Assembly: GCF_013294025.1 (NCBI RefSeq)
Contig: NZ_JABSNL010000001.1
Location: 292,095-356,094, forward strand
Direction: 5' to 3'
DNA: 64,000 bases
Source: Flavobacterium aeripolare
GTDB taxonomy: Bacteria; Bacteroidota; Bacteroidia; Flavobacteriales; Flavobacteriaceae
Below the pieces are notes generated by a model that was given only the letters and a program-made list of their open reading frames with translations, did no database searches and was not told where the DNA came from. Shown one piece after another: positions 50,392 to 60,175 of the stretch. The translations under genes were made by a program, and so were the position numbers. Numbering within the stretch: position 1 is the stretch's first letter; every line of letters begins with the position of its first letter.

Positions 50392-50412
50392 TTCTTAAGC
50401 CAAACTTAAGAA
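50392..50412. promoter_or_regulatory. CTTAAG pair, probable response-regulator site
   Basis: TTCTTAAG-CCAAA-CTTAAGAA: two CTTAAG boxes with an 11-bp period in a perfect inverted repeat with 8-bp arms. It has the same box and period as the array upstream of the RND pump. It lies between the divergent thioredoxin operon and LTA-synthase-like gene and could serve either. Confidence 0.6.
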
Positions 50413-50464
50413 TAGAAAGTTCGAGAAAACAGTAGTTTAATTAATTTTACTCAAAAATATAAGT

Positions 50465-52561
50465 ATGTCATTTTTAAAAAAACTATCCCCTTTCTACAAC
50501 TTAGGTATCTTTTATATTGTAGTCAGTTTTATTTTGAGAATCGTGTTATTATTTCACCCTATAACGCAGGCAAGTTTCAGTACTGCTGACGCGTTAAAGA
50601 TTTTCAGTTTAGGGCTCGTCTCTGATTTTTTTGTATTTATCATTGCTAGCAGCCTTTTATGGTTGTATTTAATTTTTATATCCAATAGTAAATATTACAA
50701 GCCTTACGGTTACATACTATTAGGTTTGTTTATTGGTCTGCTACTTTACATCGCATCGGGAAAATCGATCCTTAATGAATATGGAGGCGCATTACCTATG
50801 ATTGGGATGATCTTTATAGGGATTAAAACATCTTTATTTGCATTACTTTTATTTTTACCAAGACTTAGAGACAAAATACGATTCTGGTTATATAGTTTTG
50901 TAGTGTTTTTATTTGTTGTCGTGATCTTACAAAACGCGATAAGCGAATATTTTTTCTGGAATGAATTTGGTGTTAAGTACAACTTTATAGCTGTCAATTA
51001 TTTGGTTTACACCAATGAGGTAATTGGGAATATTATGGAGTCTTACCCAGTGATTCCGCTATTTTCAGGTTTATTCATTATTGCAGGATTCGTTTCTTTT
51101 TTTATTATTCAAAAATCAAAGGTGTATGTACAAGACATTCCCACATTTGTAGAAAAACTTAAAATTTCTGTTATTTATTTTGTGCTCTTTGCACTATCAT
51201 TATTTGCTGTACCTAAACTAGCACAATTAGAAAACTCTCAAAATACCTTTACAAATGAATTACAAGCAAACGGAATGTATCGTTTTTACTTGGCTTTTGT
51301 AAACAGTGAATTAGATTATTTTAAATTTTACAAAACCCTTCCTGAAAAAGAAGCCTATGCGATCTTAGACAAGCAGATACCTGGAATTAATGGATCATCA
51401 ACTCTACGAGATATTAAAAGTGCTGCAGCTGAAATGCACAAGAACGTTGTATTAATCACAATCGAAAGTTATAGTGCTAACTTCATGAAAGCATATGGAA
51501 ATGATAAAAACATTACCCCTTTTCTAGATAAACTAGCTACCGAAAGTATGGTTTTTACCAATTTTTATGCTTCGGGAAACAGAACGGTTCGTGGACTCGA
51601 GGCGGTCACTTTGTGCTTGCCTCCTACGGCAGGTGAAAGTGTAGTAAAACGAAAAGATAATAAAGATAAATTTACTACCGGAAGTGTTTTTAAGGAGAAA
51701 GGATACGCAGTCAAATACCTTTATGGTGGTGACGCATTCTTTGATAATATGGAAGATTTTTTCTTAGGTAATGGCTATGATGTTGTTGATAAAAAAACAT
51801 TTACTCCAGAAGAAATAACCTTCTCTAATGTATGGGGTGTTTGTGATGAAGATATGGCAAACAAAGCCATAAAAGTGATGAATGCAGAAGCTAAAACAGG
51901 AAAACCATTCTTTAATCACTGGATGACCGTGAGTAATCACAGACCGTTTACCTATCCTAATGACAAAATTGATATTCCTGGAGATGCTAAATCCAGAGAT
52001 GGTGGAGTTAAATACACTGATTATGCCTTAAATAAGTTTTTTACTATGGCTAAAAAGCAAGCTTGGTTTGCTAATACTGTCTTTGTTATTGTTGCTGATC
52101 ATTGTGCTTCGAGCGCTGGTAAAACAGAATTGCCTATAGATAAATACCGCATTCCTGCCATGATTTATAGTCCAGGATTTATTGCGCCACAACGATACAC
52201 TAATCTAGTATCACAAATTGATCTTATGCCTACGGTTTTTGGAATACTTAATTTTAATTACCATTCTAAATTCTTTGGTCAAGATGTTTTAAAAGCAGAT
52301 TATAAGCCTAGAGCGTTAATTGCTACCTATCAAGATTTAGGAATGATAAGAGATAATGTACTCACTATCTTGTCGCCAAAACAACAAGTAAAACAATTTC
52401 AATTAACATTGATTCCTAAAGAGGGTATTGAAGATGCTTTCCAATTGTATTACGATCAAAAGCCACTTAAAACAGAAAGGAAGGATCTAATTAACGAAAC
52501 CATTTCCTACTATCAAACTGCATCTGACATACTGAAGAAAAAAAGAGATCAAAAAAATTAA
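50465..52561 (+). CDS. LTA-synthase-like membrane sulfatase (phosphoglycerol transferase family)
   Basis: A 698-aa alkaline-phosphatase-superfamily enzyme. Five hydrophobic helices fill residues 10-225, and the periplasmic sulfatase domain follows from about 320: first metal site VLITIESYSAN, nucleophile Thr in ASGNRTVRGLEA, FNHWMTVSNHRPF, and VIVADHCASSAG for the second metal. In Gram-positives the family polymerises glycerol phosphate; in Gram-negatives it usually adds phosphoglycerol or phosphoethanolamine to envelope glycans. Substrate here is unknown. Monocistronic, with a terminator close behind. Confidence 0.9.
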   Translation: MSFLKKLSPFYNLGIFYIVVSFILRIVLLFHPITQASFSTADALKIFSLGLVSDFFVFIIASSLLWLYLIFISNSKYYKPYGYILLGLFIGLLLYIASGKSILNEYGGALPMIGMIFIGIKTSLFALLLFLPRLRDKIRFWLYSFVVFLFVVVILQNAISEYFFWNEFGVKYNFIAVNYLVYTNEVIGNIMESYPVIPLFSGLFIIAGFVSFFIIQKSKVYVQDIPTFVEKLKISVIYFVLFALSLFAVPKLAQLENSQNTFTNELQANGMYRFYLAFVNSELDYFKFYKTLPEKEAYAILDKQIPGINGSSTLRDIKSAAAEMHKNVVLITIESYSANFMKAYGNDKNITPFLDKLATESMVFTNFYASGNRTVRGLEAVTLCLPPTAGESVVKRKDNKDKFTTGSVFKEKGYAVKYLYGGDAFFDNMEDFFLGNGYDVVDKKTFTPEEITFSNVWGVCDEDMANKAIKVMNAEAKTGKPFFNHWMTVSNHRPFTYPNDKIDIPGDAKSRDGGVKYTDYALNKFFTMAKKQAWFANTVFVIVADHCASSAGKTELPIDKYRIPAMIYSPGFIAPQRYTNLVSQIDLMPTVFGILNFNYHSKFFGQDVLKADYKPRALIATYQDLGMIRDNVLTILSPKQQVKQFQLTLIPKEGIEDAFQLYYDQKPLKTERKDLINETISYYQTASDILKKKRDQKN

Positions 52562-52569
52562 ACATAAAA

Positions 52570-52594
52570 AAAGCCTGTGAAATTCACAGGCTTT
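52570..52594. terminator. Bidirectional terminator
   Basis: AAAGCCTGTGA pairs with TCACAGGCTTT (11 bp, 3-nt loop), with A/T-rich tails on both sides, between the convergent sulfatase and S1/P1 genes. Confidence 0.87.
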
Positions 52595-52615
52595 AACTTT
52601 TTTATAAAACGACAA

Positions 52616-53620
52616 TTATTCTGCGTCTTTATCACTTTCGATTCCAAAAAGGTCTCCTTTTTTGAAAAGCTTGTTATCCTTTTTAAGAAATTTAGCATTA
52701 CGTTTTGTTAATGAAGAAGCATCAAGGTTATCTAAGTTAGGTTTTCCTGCATTTACCCAAGCAGTGTACCAAAAACTTGCTGTTGCTGTAACTGCTTTTT
52801 TCATTTGGCTTTCTACCATTCCGTTTAAAGCTTCATGGAATTTACCAGCATATTCATCTGTGTAACGAACACCGTTGTATTTATTTTTTACGATATTGCC
52901 TTCTGCGTCCGTTACAAATATTTGATTTGGCGCTAAGCTTGTACGTAACCCTTTATCCGCAGCTAACAACGCTGGAACTAAGCTGTGCGTGTCGTTGATC
53001 ATTGCCCAAATTGCTTTGTCTACGTCTTCATAATATTGTGCTGGAGCTACCGTAAATTTATAATCTTTTACAAACAGTTCTGGTAACCTACTTTCCCATA
53101 AAGAATGAATTCCTTTTTGGTCTGTTAATTGGCCATCATGATTGTCAGAAGTGTGTAATGGCATGTGTGCATCCCCAATATAGTGCCCTAATTCCGCTGC
53201 AATAAATAGAATTTCTGACTTTCTTTTATCTTTAAAAGCTTGTGTCAATCTTGCCATCATGTCTTGAATATGCCAAGGCAAAGTCCCACTTTTTGATAAA
53301 AACTTATCGTCGTATTTCTTTTTGGCATCAGCCATAGTCTTAGGATAATCTTCTGATCCTTCAAAATTTTCCATGTCTAGATAATGTCTAGGACCTTCGG
53401 CTTTATCTTGTAATATGTATTTTCTTAAATCTGGAACTGTTGATTCTTGAGTGATAAAATCGATGTGATTGTAAAAGAAAGCAAGCATAGGTTTAGGCAA
53501 AGCCATAACTGCAGCTTTATTGATTCTCTCATGTCCTACAATTCCCCATGAGATTGTAAGGAAGCAAACGGCTAGAGCGGCCACTATAATAGCGGGACGT
53601 TTCAACTTAAAATTTTTCAT
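52616..53620 (-). CDS. S1/P1-type nuclease / zinc phospholipase C fold, exported
   Basis: A 334-aa secreted trinuclear-zinc hydrolase. The signal peptide ends before WGIVGHERI, so Trp becomes the N-terminal zinc ligand of the mature enzyme, as in S1/P1 nucleases. Further ligands sit in HYIGDAHMPLHTSDNHDG and HSLWES. Family members cleave single-stranded nucleic acids or 3'-phosphates; the phospholipase C branch shares the fold. The C-terminal tail past about 290 is Lys-rich. Monocistronic. Confidence 0.87.
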   Translation of the reverse strand: MKNFKLKRPAIIVAALAVCFLTISWGIVGHERINKAAVMALPKPMLAFFYNHIDFITQESTVPDLRKYILQDKAEGPRHYLDMENFEGSEDYPKTMADAKKKYDDKFLSKSGTLPWHIQDMMARLTQAFKDKRKSEILFIAAELGHYIGDAHMPLHTSDNHDGQLTDQKGIHSLWESRLPELFVKDYKFTVAPAQYYEDVDKAIWAMINDTHSLVPALLAADKGLRTSLAPNQIFVTDAEGNIVKNKYNGVRYTDEYAGKFHEALNGMVESQMKKAVTATASFWYTAWVNAGKPNLDNLDASSLTKRNAKFLKKDNKLFKKGDLFGIESDKDAE

Positions 53621-53641
53621 TTTTTATGTATATTAGAACTA

Positions 53642-53649
53642 CAAATATA
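53642..53649 (-). promoter_or_regulatory. -7 promoter box of the S1/P1-type gene
   Basis: Minus-strand TATATTTG, exact TAnnTTTG match, 22 bp before the ATG. Confidence 0.58.
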
Positions 53650-53779
53650 TTTTAATTTTAAGTAACTATATAAATTATACGAATAACATTACTAGAATTA
53701 ACAATTACATCATATCACTTAGCTTTGTAGCATTCACAATTGCAAAAACAAACAGTCTCCATCTTATTTAAAATCTATT

Positions 53780-54751
53780 TTAAGCAAAATAAATAATCGA
53801 AAGTAATGCCGCAACTCCAATGAAAACCCACAGTAAAACACCTTGTAACAATGGTTTTATACCCACTGATTTTAAAGTTTTATAATGCAATCCAGCGCCT
53901 ATAAGAAATAAAGTTACGGTTAATCCTACCTTAGCAATAGCAACAATAGCCGTGTTTACCGCAGTGATTCCTGGGAGGTAGCTATTGAGTAACATAGCCA
54001 CAATAAACAAACCAATAAAATAAGGAACCTTGATTTTGCTGCTTCTGTTCTTGAATAAACTTGCTGTTACTAACGCCACTGGAATAATCCACAATGCTCT
54101 AGCAAGTTTAACAGTAGTTGCGACCTGTAAAGCTTCAACACCATATTTATTAGCAGCACCTACCACAGAGCTGGTGTCGTGAATGGCAATGGCACACCAT
54201 AAACCAAATTCATGCTGGCTTAAATTAAGTGCATGCCCAATAACTGGAAATAAAAACAAAGCAATAGAGTTCAATATAAAGATGACTCCTAGCGCCACTG
54301 ATGTCTGCTTTTGATCTGCATTTATAACCGGAGCGATTGCAGCAATTGCGCTACCACCGCAAATGGCAGTTCCACACGAAATTAAATGGGCAGTTTTCTT
54401 ATCAATAGCAAACCATTTACCTATAAAGTATCCTAAAATTAAAGTACTCAAAATTGACGCTACAGTAAAGAAGAATCCTTCTTTCCCTGCAGTAAGCGCA
54501 TCGTTGACGTTCATCCCAAATCCCAAACCTACCACAGCAAACTGTAATAAAAGAGAGGTCGCCTTATGGTTATATTCGATAAATGGATGCCCTGAAGTAT
54601 TAGCTACTACCAATCCTAAAAGTAACGCTATAGGCGGACTCACATACCCTGAAATACAAACGATGATAAGTATCACAAATAGAAAAACTTGTAGCTTTCT
54701 ACCGTGCATTATTTTAGTGATGTTGTGTACTATTGTTGGCTTATTTTCCAA
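53780..54751 (-). CDS. YeiH/UPF0324-family membrane protein, putative sulfate exporter
   Basis: A 323-aa integral membrane protein with about ten helices. The family core TAICGGSAIAAIAPVI and the segment HDTSSVVGAANKYG are intact. YeiH homologues are annotated as putative sulfate or sulfonate exporters, but direct proof is scant. It lies 75 bp downstream of a LysR regulator on the same strand, a pairing seen for yeiH/yeiE, which suggests control by that regulator. Confidence 0.9.
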   Translation of the reverse strand: MENKPTIVHNITKIMHGRKLQVFLFVILIIVCISGYVSPPIALLLGLVVANTSGHPFIEYNHKATSLLLQFAVVGLGFGMNVNDALTAGKEGFFFTVASILSTLILGYFIGKWFAIDKKTAHLISCGTAICGGSAIAAIAPVINADQKQTSVALGVIFILNSIALFLFPVIGHALNLSQHEFGLWCAIAIHDTSSVVGAANKYGVEALQVATTVKLARALWIIPVALVTASLFKNRSSKIKVPYFIGLFIVAMLLNSYLPGITAVNTAIVAIAKVGLTVTLFLIGAGLHYKTLKSVGIKPLLQGVLLWVFIGVAALLSIIYFA

Positions 54752-54826
54752 AACTGCTTTGTTTGTAATTTGTCATACAAAGATGACTAGAAATAATGAT
54801 TTACACCAATAGTAAAATGTAATTAA

Positions 54827-55723
54827 CTATAACCTGAAGTTATAATGATCTAGTATATTTCTAATAAATAAGTCTGATAAAGCAACGGATTTTCCCTGCA
54901 AAGTAATAATATAAAAATTCCGATTAATCGTGACATTTTTTATATCTAAAATCGCTAGTTCATTGTTTACAAGCTCTTTATTAATAGCATGAATCGATAC
55001 AAAGGCGACACAATTTGAATTTAGAAGGTATGATTTGATGCTTTCAGTACTGCCAAGTTGCATTTCGATTTGTAACTGGTCTAAAGTAATTGCAAATGGT
55101 TTCAATCCATATTCAATAACTTCTAGCGTTCCAGAACCTTGCTCACGCATTAAGAACTGCATTTGTAATAAATCGCTTTTAGTTATTTCTTTTTTATCTA
55201 GCAGTGCATGATTTGCTTTACACACTAATACCAACTCATCTTTTAAAAAAGGGGTGTATTTAATTCCCTTATTTTTTAATTGTCCCTCCACAATTCCTAC
55301 TTCAATTTCCTGCGCCAGTAAGGCTTTTTCTATTTGTTCAGTATTTCCGTTACGCAAAGTGACTTTTACATCTTTTAGTTTTTGATGAAAGCGAGCTAAG
55401 ACTGGAGGAATAATGTATTGCGATAGTGTCGTACTTGCTCCTACCCTAAGTAAACCACGCTGTTCATGAATTAGCGCACTCATATCAAAGTCTATGTCTC
55501 TATAAATTTCGAATATTTTTTTAGTATGCTGCAGCAATAGTTTGCCCGCTGCAGTGACCGCAATCTTACTACCGCTACGTTCAAAAAGTTTGATTTTATA
55601 CTCTTCCTCTAGTTCGTGAATATGCTTAGATACTGCGGGCTGTGTAATAAACAGTTCACCAGCCGCCTTTGTAAAACTCAGCCTATTTGCTACAGTTAAA
55701 AACACTTTTAATCTAAAATCCAT
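54827..55723 (-). CDS. LysR-family transcriptional regulator
   Basis: A 298-aa LTTR with an N-terminal winged helix (FLTVANRLSFTKAAGELFITQPAVSKHI, in two parts at residues about 8-35) and a periplasmic-binding-like effector domain (GIVEGQ, LVLVCKANHAL, REQGSGTLEVIE). The last motif is common in the CysB/CysL/YeiE branch, hinting at a sulfur-related or small-anion effector. It sits between the YeiH gene and the VWA-like gene, 11 bp downstream of the latter. Confidence 0.92.
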   Translation of the reverse strand: MDFRLKVFLTVANRLSFTKAAGELFITQPAVSKHIHELEEEYKIKLFERSGSKIAVTAAGKLLLQHTKKIFEIYRDIDFDMSALIHEQRGLLRVGASTTLSQYIIPPVLARFHQKLKDVKVTLRNGNTEQIEKALLAQEIEVGIVEGQLKNKGIKYTPFLKDELVLVCKANHALLDKKEITKSDLLQMQFLMREQGSGTLEVIEYGLKPFAITLDQLQIEMQLGSTESIKSYLLNSNCVAFVSIHAINKELVNNELAILDIKNVTINRNFYIITLQGKSVALSDLFIRNILDHYNFRL

Positions 55724-55734
55724 ATTGTTTGTTT

Positions 55735-57762
55735 CTATAGTAAACCGTTGTATTTTCTACAGAACCATTCTAAACTTAATGCAAGTCCGATACCCACTAA
55801 TAACCAATACCAATCGATCAAAGGTACTTTCTTAAATTGCTCTTTTTGAACTGTTTTGTAACTCTCGTCTTTAAGTAGAGTTTGCACTAATTGTTCAAGC
55901 TGATCTGGGTAAAAAGCAGCAGCATGAGTAGCTATGGCAAGACGCTGTAGTTTTTCGGCATCAGGGTTTACTGCTTGCTTTTCTATATCAAAGTGCAATA
56001 CTTCAAATTGATTTGTAAAAGAAACTTTGGATTTTGTCTCACGCACTGTAAATTGATACGTCCCTGCCTCTAGCCCATCTAATGAAACTTTATAATCACT
56101 AGCACTTTTTAAAAACTCATAATTACGCGTTTTTTTTGTGCTTAAATTTATTACAGTGATGGTTAAAATAGCATTCTCATCAAATTCATAATTCTTATCA
56201 AAATACTGTGCACTAATAGTAATAGCGTCAGAGGAGTTATAGCTGTTCTCAAAATTTACAACTAGTGATTTTTTTCTATTATTCGAACTCATAAATTGTA
56301 TAATCTTATCTATAAAAAGATCATACTGCGTATACGAATCAGAATTCACATGACTCTGCATGCGCCATTTCCAGCTATTTTCTCCTAATAAATATCCTGT
56401 ACGTTGTTTGTTGTTATCTGCAAAAGCAAGTAGCGGTGCATTTGTTTGCATTCCTCTTACTTTTGAACTCATTAAAACAGAAACATAGGGAGCAACAGTT
56501 ACTTTTCCGTAATTATTTTCTAAAGGAGGAAAATTTTCAAAACCAATATCTTCGGTTGAAAAATAAGGAAATTCTTTATTGAAAGAAGCCTGATAGTCTT
56601 CAAGCTGCGAACTCATTTTAAACGCTAAATCCTTCTGCTGTTCGTCTAAAAATTTATAATCTGTAGCTGTTCCTGTTATTATAAAAGAATTTACTCCCGC
56701 TTTTTTATTCAAATTAAAAACTTCTTTAAAAGAAGCATTAGGTTGGTAATAGACAAGAACTTGGTATTTACTCAAGTCTATTTTATTTTTTGGATCTAAG
56801 ACTACAACTTCTCTCTGTTCATTAGATTCAATCGCGTGCTTTATAGCGCCTAGATCAGGATGATTCATAGTACTAATTAATGCCACAACTGATTTTTGAT
56901 CAATCACATCTACTGCAAAACTTTGACTGTTGTTATCTGTGTTGACTTCTTTATTTGAACTGCTTACGCGCGCAGTGTAAATAACTGTACCCAATTTAGT
57001 AGCAGGCAAATTAGTAGTTACTATCGCGGTATTATTTGAGGGCGTCAGTAATAGAGACTGCTTAAATACTTGCTCTTTTCCGCTAGATATAGAAAAGGAA
57101 GCATTTACATTTTCAGTACCACTGTAAGATATAAAAACTTCAACCGGAAACTTATTCTTGAGATACGCATATTTATTAGCATTGATTTGGTTAATCTTCA
57201 AATCAAATACTTTTGTCGTATCTCCCACAATTACCGGAAAAACCTTATTTGTAGGTTGAAATGCAAATTCATAATCGGTACCCGTCGTTTGGTTTCCATC
57301 GGTAATCAGTACGGTGGCAAATTTTGAATTGCGATTGCTATTTTCTAAATTCTTAGCAACGTTACCTATATTTGACTGCTTTCCAGCAAAAGAAAATTTC
57401 TCTGAAGCTTTAAAATTACTATCAAACTGATAACTTTGAATTGTAAATTTTTCTGTTAAATCTTTATTCGAAACAAGTTTTTGGTACAGTTCATTAACTT
57501 GAGTGGTTGCTTTTAAATCTTTTATCGAACTAGAATTATCGACCGCTATGGCTAGAACAGGCTTTTCATTAATGACGATACTGCTCGTAATCTTGGGATT
57601 AATCAGTAGTAAGAAAATAAAAAGCAAGCTTAAAAACCGCAAAAAAGCCAAAAACAAATGCAATTTAGATTTGTTTTTGGCTTTATAATAATATTGAAAA
57701 AATGACAAACCTCCTGCAACTAATAATGAAAGAATAACTAATAGTACGGTGTTTAAAGTCAT
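55735..57762 (-). CDS. VWA-like membrane protein of unknown function
   Basis: A 675-aa protein with two N-terminal helices (residues 1-22 and 37-58) and one near the C-terminus (IDWYWLLVGIGLALSLEW). After helix 2 comes a von Willebrand A-like strand with AIAVDNSSSI (MIDAS-type DxSxS) and VLITDGNQTTGTDY. Middle strands are immunoglobulin-like and a glutamine-amidotransferase-like region may follow (YQVLVYYQPNAS). It resembles the BatA-type or DUF4159-neighbour proteins of Bacteroidetes; the role is unknown. Most of the protein would face the periplasm. Confidence 0.75.
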   Translation of the reverse strand: MTLNTVLLVILSLLVAGGLSFFQYYYKAKNKSKLHLFLAFLRFLSLLFIFLLLINPKITSSIVINEKPVLAIAVDNSSSIKDLKATTQVNELYQKLVSNKDLTEKFTIQSYQFDSNFKASEKFSFAGKQSNIGNVAKNLENSNRNSKFATVLITDGNQTTGTDYEFAFQPTNKVFPVIVGDTTKVFDLKINQINANKYAYLKNKFPVEVFISYSGTENVNASFSISSGKEQVFKQSLLLTPSNNTAIVTTNLPATKLGTVIYTARVSSSNKEVNTDNNSQSFAVDVIDQKSVVALISTMNHPDLGAIKHAIESNEQREVVVLDPKNKIDLSKYQVLVYYQPNASFKEVFNLNKKAGVNSFIITGTATDYKFLDEQQKDLAFKMSSQLEDYQASFNKEFPYFSTEDIGFENFPPLENNYGKVTVAPYVSVLMSSKVRGMQTNAPLLAFADNNKQRTGYLLGENSWKWRMQSHVNSDSYTQYDLFIDKIIQFMSSNNRKKSLVVNFENSYNSSDAITISAQYFDKNYEFDENAILTITVINLSTKKTRNYEFLKSASDYKVSLDGLEAGTYQFTVRETKSKVSFTNQFEVLHFDIEKQAVNPDAEKLQRLAIATHAAAFYPDQLEQLVQTLLKDESYKTVQKEQFKKVPLIDWYWLLVGIGLALSLEWFCRKYNGLL

Positions 57763-57835
57763 GTAATTTTTATTTCCTTTAAAAATATGAAAATTTAAGA
57801 ATCTTTAAATCTTTTAATCAATAAATTTTTAAATT

Positions 57836-58582
57836 TTAAGTAAGCATTCCACCATCAACGTTCAATACTTGACCAGTGATGTATGCGCTCATATCTGAAG
57901 CTAAGAATAAACAAGCGTTAGCAACATCTTCAGTTGTACCACCGCGTTTTAAAGGAATTCCATCTCTCCATCCTTGTACAACATCATCATTCAATTTTGC
58001 TGTCATTTCAGTTTCGATAAAACCAGGTGCGATGGCATTGCAACGTATGTTACGCGAACCTAATTCTAAGGCTACTGATTTAGTGAATCCTATAACTCCC
58101 GCCTTTGAAGCAGCGTAATTAGTTTGACCTGCGTTTCCTTTTACTCCCACCACACTACTCATGTTAATGATCGATCCAGCACGCTTTTTTAAGAATGTTC
58201 GTTGAATAGCTTTAGTCATATTAAAAACCGACTTTAAATTCACGTCGATTACTTTGTCAAAATCTTCTTCAGACATACGCATTAGCAAATTGTCCTTAGT
58301 TATCCCAGCATTATTAATTAAAATATCCACTGTTCCAAACTCAGCAATTACGGCATCTACCATCGTTTGCGCTTCATTAAAGTCTGCAGCATTAGATTGA
58401 TACCCTTTGGCTTTGATTCCCATAGCCGTAAGTTCCGCTTCTAAAGCTACCGCAGATTCTACAGATGAGCTGTAAGTAAAGGCAACATTTGCACCATGCT
58501 TAGCAAAAACCTCTGCAATTCCTTTTCCAATTCCGCGACTTGCGCCTGTTATGATGGCAACTTTTCCTTCTAGTAATTTCAT
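57836..58582 (-). CDS. fabG: 3-oxoacyl-ACP reductase
   Basis: A 248-aa SDR reducing beta-ketoacyl-ACP with NADPH in fatty-acid synthesis. TGASRGIGKGIAEVFAKHG (cofactor loop), NNAGITKDNLLMRM, catalytic Ser in NMSSVVGVKGN, Tyr/Lys in YAASKAG, and the FabG ending QVLNVDGGM are all present. I chose the ATG at 58582; a TTG two codons earlier is in frame. Normal length. Monocistronic with a distant -7 box. Confidence 0.95.
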   Translation of the reverse strand: MKLLEGKVAIITGASRGIGKGIAEVFAKHGANVAFTYSSSVESAVALEAELTAMGIKAKGYQSNAADFNEAQTMVDAVIAEFGTVDILINNAGITKDNLLMRMSEEDFDKVIDVNLKSVFNMTKAIQRTFLKKRAGSIINMSSVVGVKGNAGQTNYAASKAGVIGFTKSVALELGSRNIRCNAIAPGFIETEMTAKLNDDVVQGWRDGIPLKRGGTTEDVANACLFLASDMSAYITGQVLNVDGGMLT

Positions 58583-58701
58583 ATTCAAAAATTAGTTTAT
58601 TTTTTATTTAGAGCTATTCCTGCTATCCATTGCAATCTTTTATATTTTTAAGAAAAAATATAAAAGGATTTCCATTTCTATCAGGGCTAAAAACGACTTG
58701 T

Positions 58702-58709
58702 CAAATATA
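58702..58709 (-). promoter_or_regulatory. -7 promoter box of fabG
   Basis: Minus-strand TATATTTG, exact TAnnTTTG match, 120 bp before the ATG, leaving a long 5' leader. No riboswitch was recognised in that leader. Confidence 0.5.
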
Positions 58710-58768
58710 TACTTTTTCCTTTTTTAAAAAAAATTTACATCTCATTTAGAAAAAATAGAATCACTTTT

Positions 58769-60091
58769 TTAAATTTTGAAAATCTTGCTTACTAAACGGT
58801 CCCAGAATGCACTATAAATAGCAATAAGCGTAAATACTAACAAGAATAAGTGATACCAAGCATTAGATATCAAATCAAAAAAGTCTAGTTTTCCTGCAGC
58901 AAAGCTTAAAATCAATAAAACTTGCGCTCCATAAGGCAATATACCTTGAACAATACATGAAAATATATCTAAAATAGCTGCTGTTTTTTTAGGACTTAAA
59001 TTGTACTCATCATTTATTTCTTTAGCAATAGGACCCGTAATTACAATAGAAACGGTATTATTTGCAATAGCTAGATTAGCAAAACCTACAAGAGCTCCGA
59101 TACCTGCTTGTGCCGATTTTTGACTTTTAATTCGTTTTTTAATCTGGACTAACAAGTACGTAATCCCTCCTGCTTGGTCCACCATAGCAGCTAAACCACC
59201 GGTTAACATAGAAAGCAAGAAAATCTCTGTCATTCCCGTAAAGCCTTCATATATTTTTTGAGTAAATTCCATAAAGGTAAATGATCCACCTACATATCCT
59301 ATAATCCCTGCTAATACAGTACCTATTACTAAGGTTGAGAAAACGTTTACTCCTATTAATGCTAATATGATTACGAGTAAATAAGGAACGATAGCGATCC
59401 ATGAAAAATCAGTTTTGGCGATATCAACCGTAACAATTTCAGAGTTAAGACCTAGATAAAAGAAAACCAGGATCGTCACGATAGCCGCTGGAAAAGCAAT
59501 AAAAAGGTTAATTTTAAACTTATCCTTAAGTTCGCAACCTAGTGACTGCGTCGCCGCAATAGTCGTATCAGATATCATAGATAGGTTATCCCCTAACATT
59601 GATCCTCCTAGTAAAGCTCCAGATATAAGTGGTAACGAAGCCCCACTTTTATCAGCAAGCGAGACTGCAATAGGACCTATAGCCACAATTGCACCTACAG
59701 AAGTACCCGTAGCCGTAGAAAGGAAAGCAGCTATTAAAAAAATACCCAAAGGAAAATAAGCTACATCAATTGTATTAATCCCTAAACTTACCACGGCATC
59801 TACTCCGCCCATGGCTTTACTCACAACTGCAAAGGCTCCAGCAAGTAAATAGATAATACACATGGTCATAATTTTGCTTTCACCACAACCCGCAATTAAA
59901 GTAGCCACTTTATCATCGGTGCTGGTTTTGTAAAGTAAAAAGGCAGCGATTATACCCACTAGTACTGCCACTGGTGAAGGGAATGCGTAAAAATCATCCA
60001 GCACAATTCCTGCGCCTAGAAAAGTAAAAATAAAAACAAATAGCGGAATCAAAGCAAATGGATTCCCAGTATTTTTTGAAAATGTAGACAT
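58769..60091 (-). CDS. NhaC-family transporter, probably a methionine transporter (MetT-like)
   Basis: A 440-aa inner-membrane protein with eleven or so helices, of the NhaC/COG1757 family usually labelled Na+/H+ antiporter. TGTSVGAIVAIGPIAVSLA, LLGGSMLGDNLSMISDTTIA and ANLAIANNTVSIVITGP are its conserved blocks. A SAM-I-like aptamer just upstream argues that it imports methionine, as proposed for MetT members found in S-box regulons; sodium/proton exchange is the alternative. Monocistronic. The expected role is sodium-coupled amino-acid uptake under low SAM (inference). Confidence 0.88.
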   Translation of the reverse strand: MSTFSKNTGNPFALIPLFVFIFTFLGAGIVLDDFYAFPSPVAVLVGIIAAFLLYKTSTDDKVATLIAGCGESKIMTMCIIYLLAGAFAVVSKAMGGVDAVVSLGINTIDVAYFPLGIFLIAAFLSTATGTSVGAIVAIGPIAVSLADKSGASLPLISGALLGGSMLGDNLSMISDTTIAATQSLGCELKDKFKINLFIAFPAAIVTILVFFYLGLNSEIVTVDIAKTDFSWIAIVPYLLVIILALIGVNVFSTLVIGTVLAGIIGYVGGSFTFMEFTQKIYEGFTGMTEIFLLSMLTGGLAAMVDQAGGITYLLVQIKKRIKSQKSAQAGIGALVGFANLAIANNTVSIVITGPIAKEINDEYNLSPKKTAAILDIFSCIVQGILPYGAQVLLILSFAAGKLDFFDLISNAWYHLFLLVFTLIAIYSAFWDRLVSKIFKI

Positions 60092-60175
60092 AGATATATT
60101 TTAATAAGTTAAAATTATCAAGACAAACAAAGCTAAAAAATGGGAATGTAAAACAACATTTTTTCCAAAGGATTT

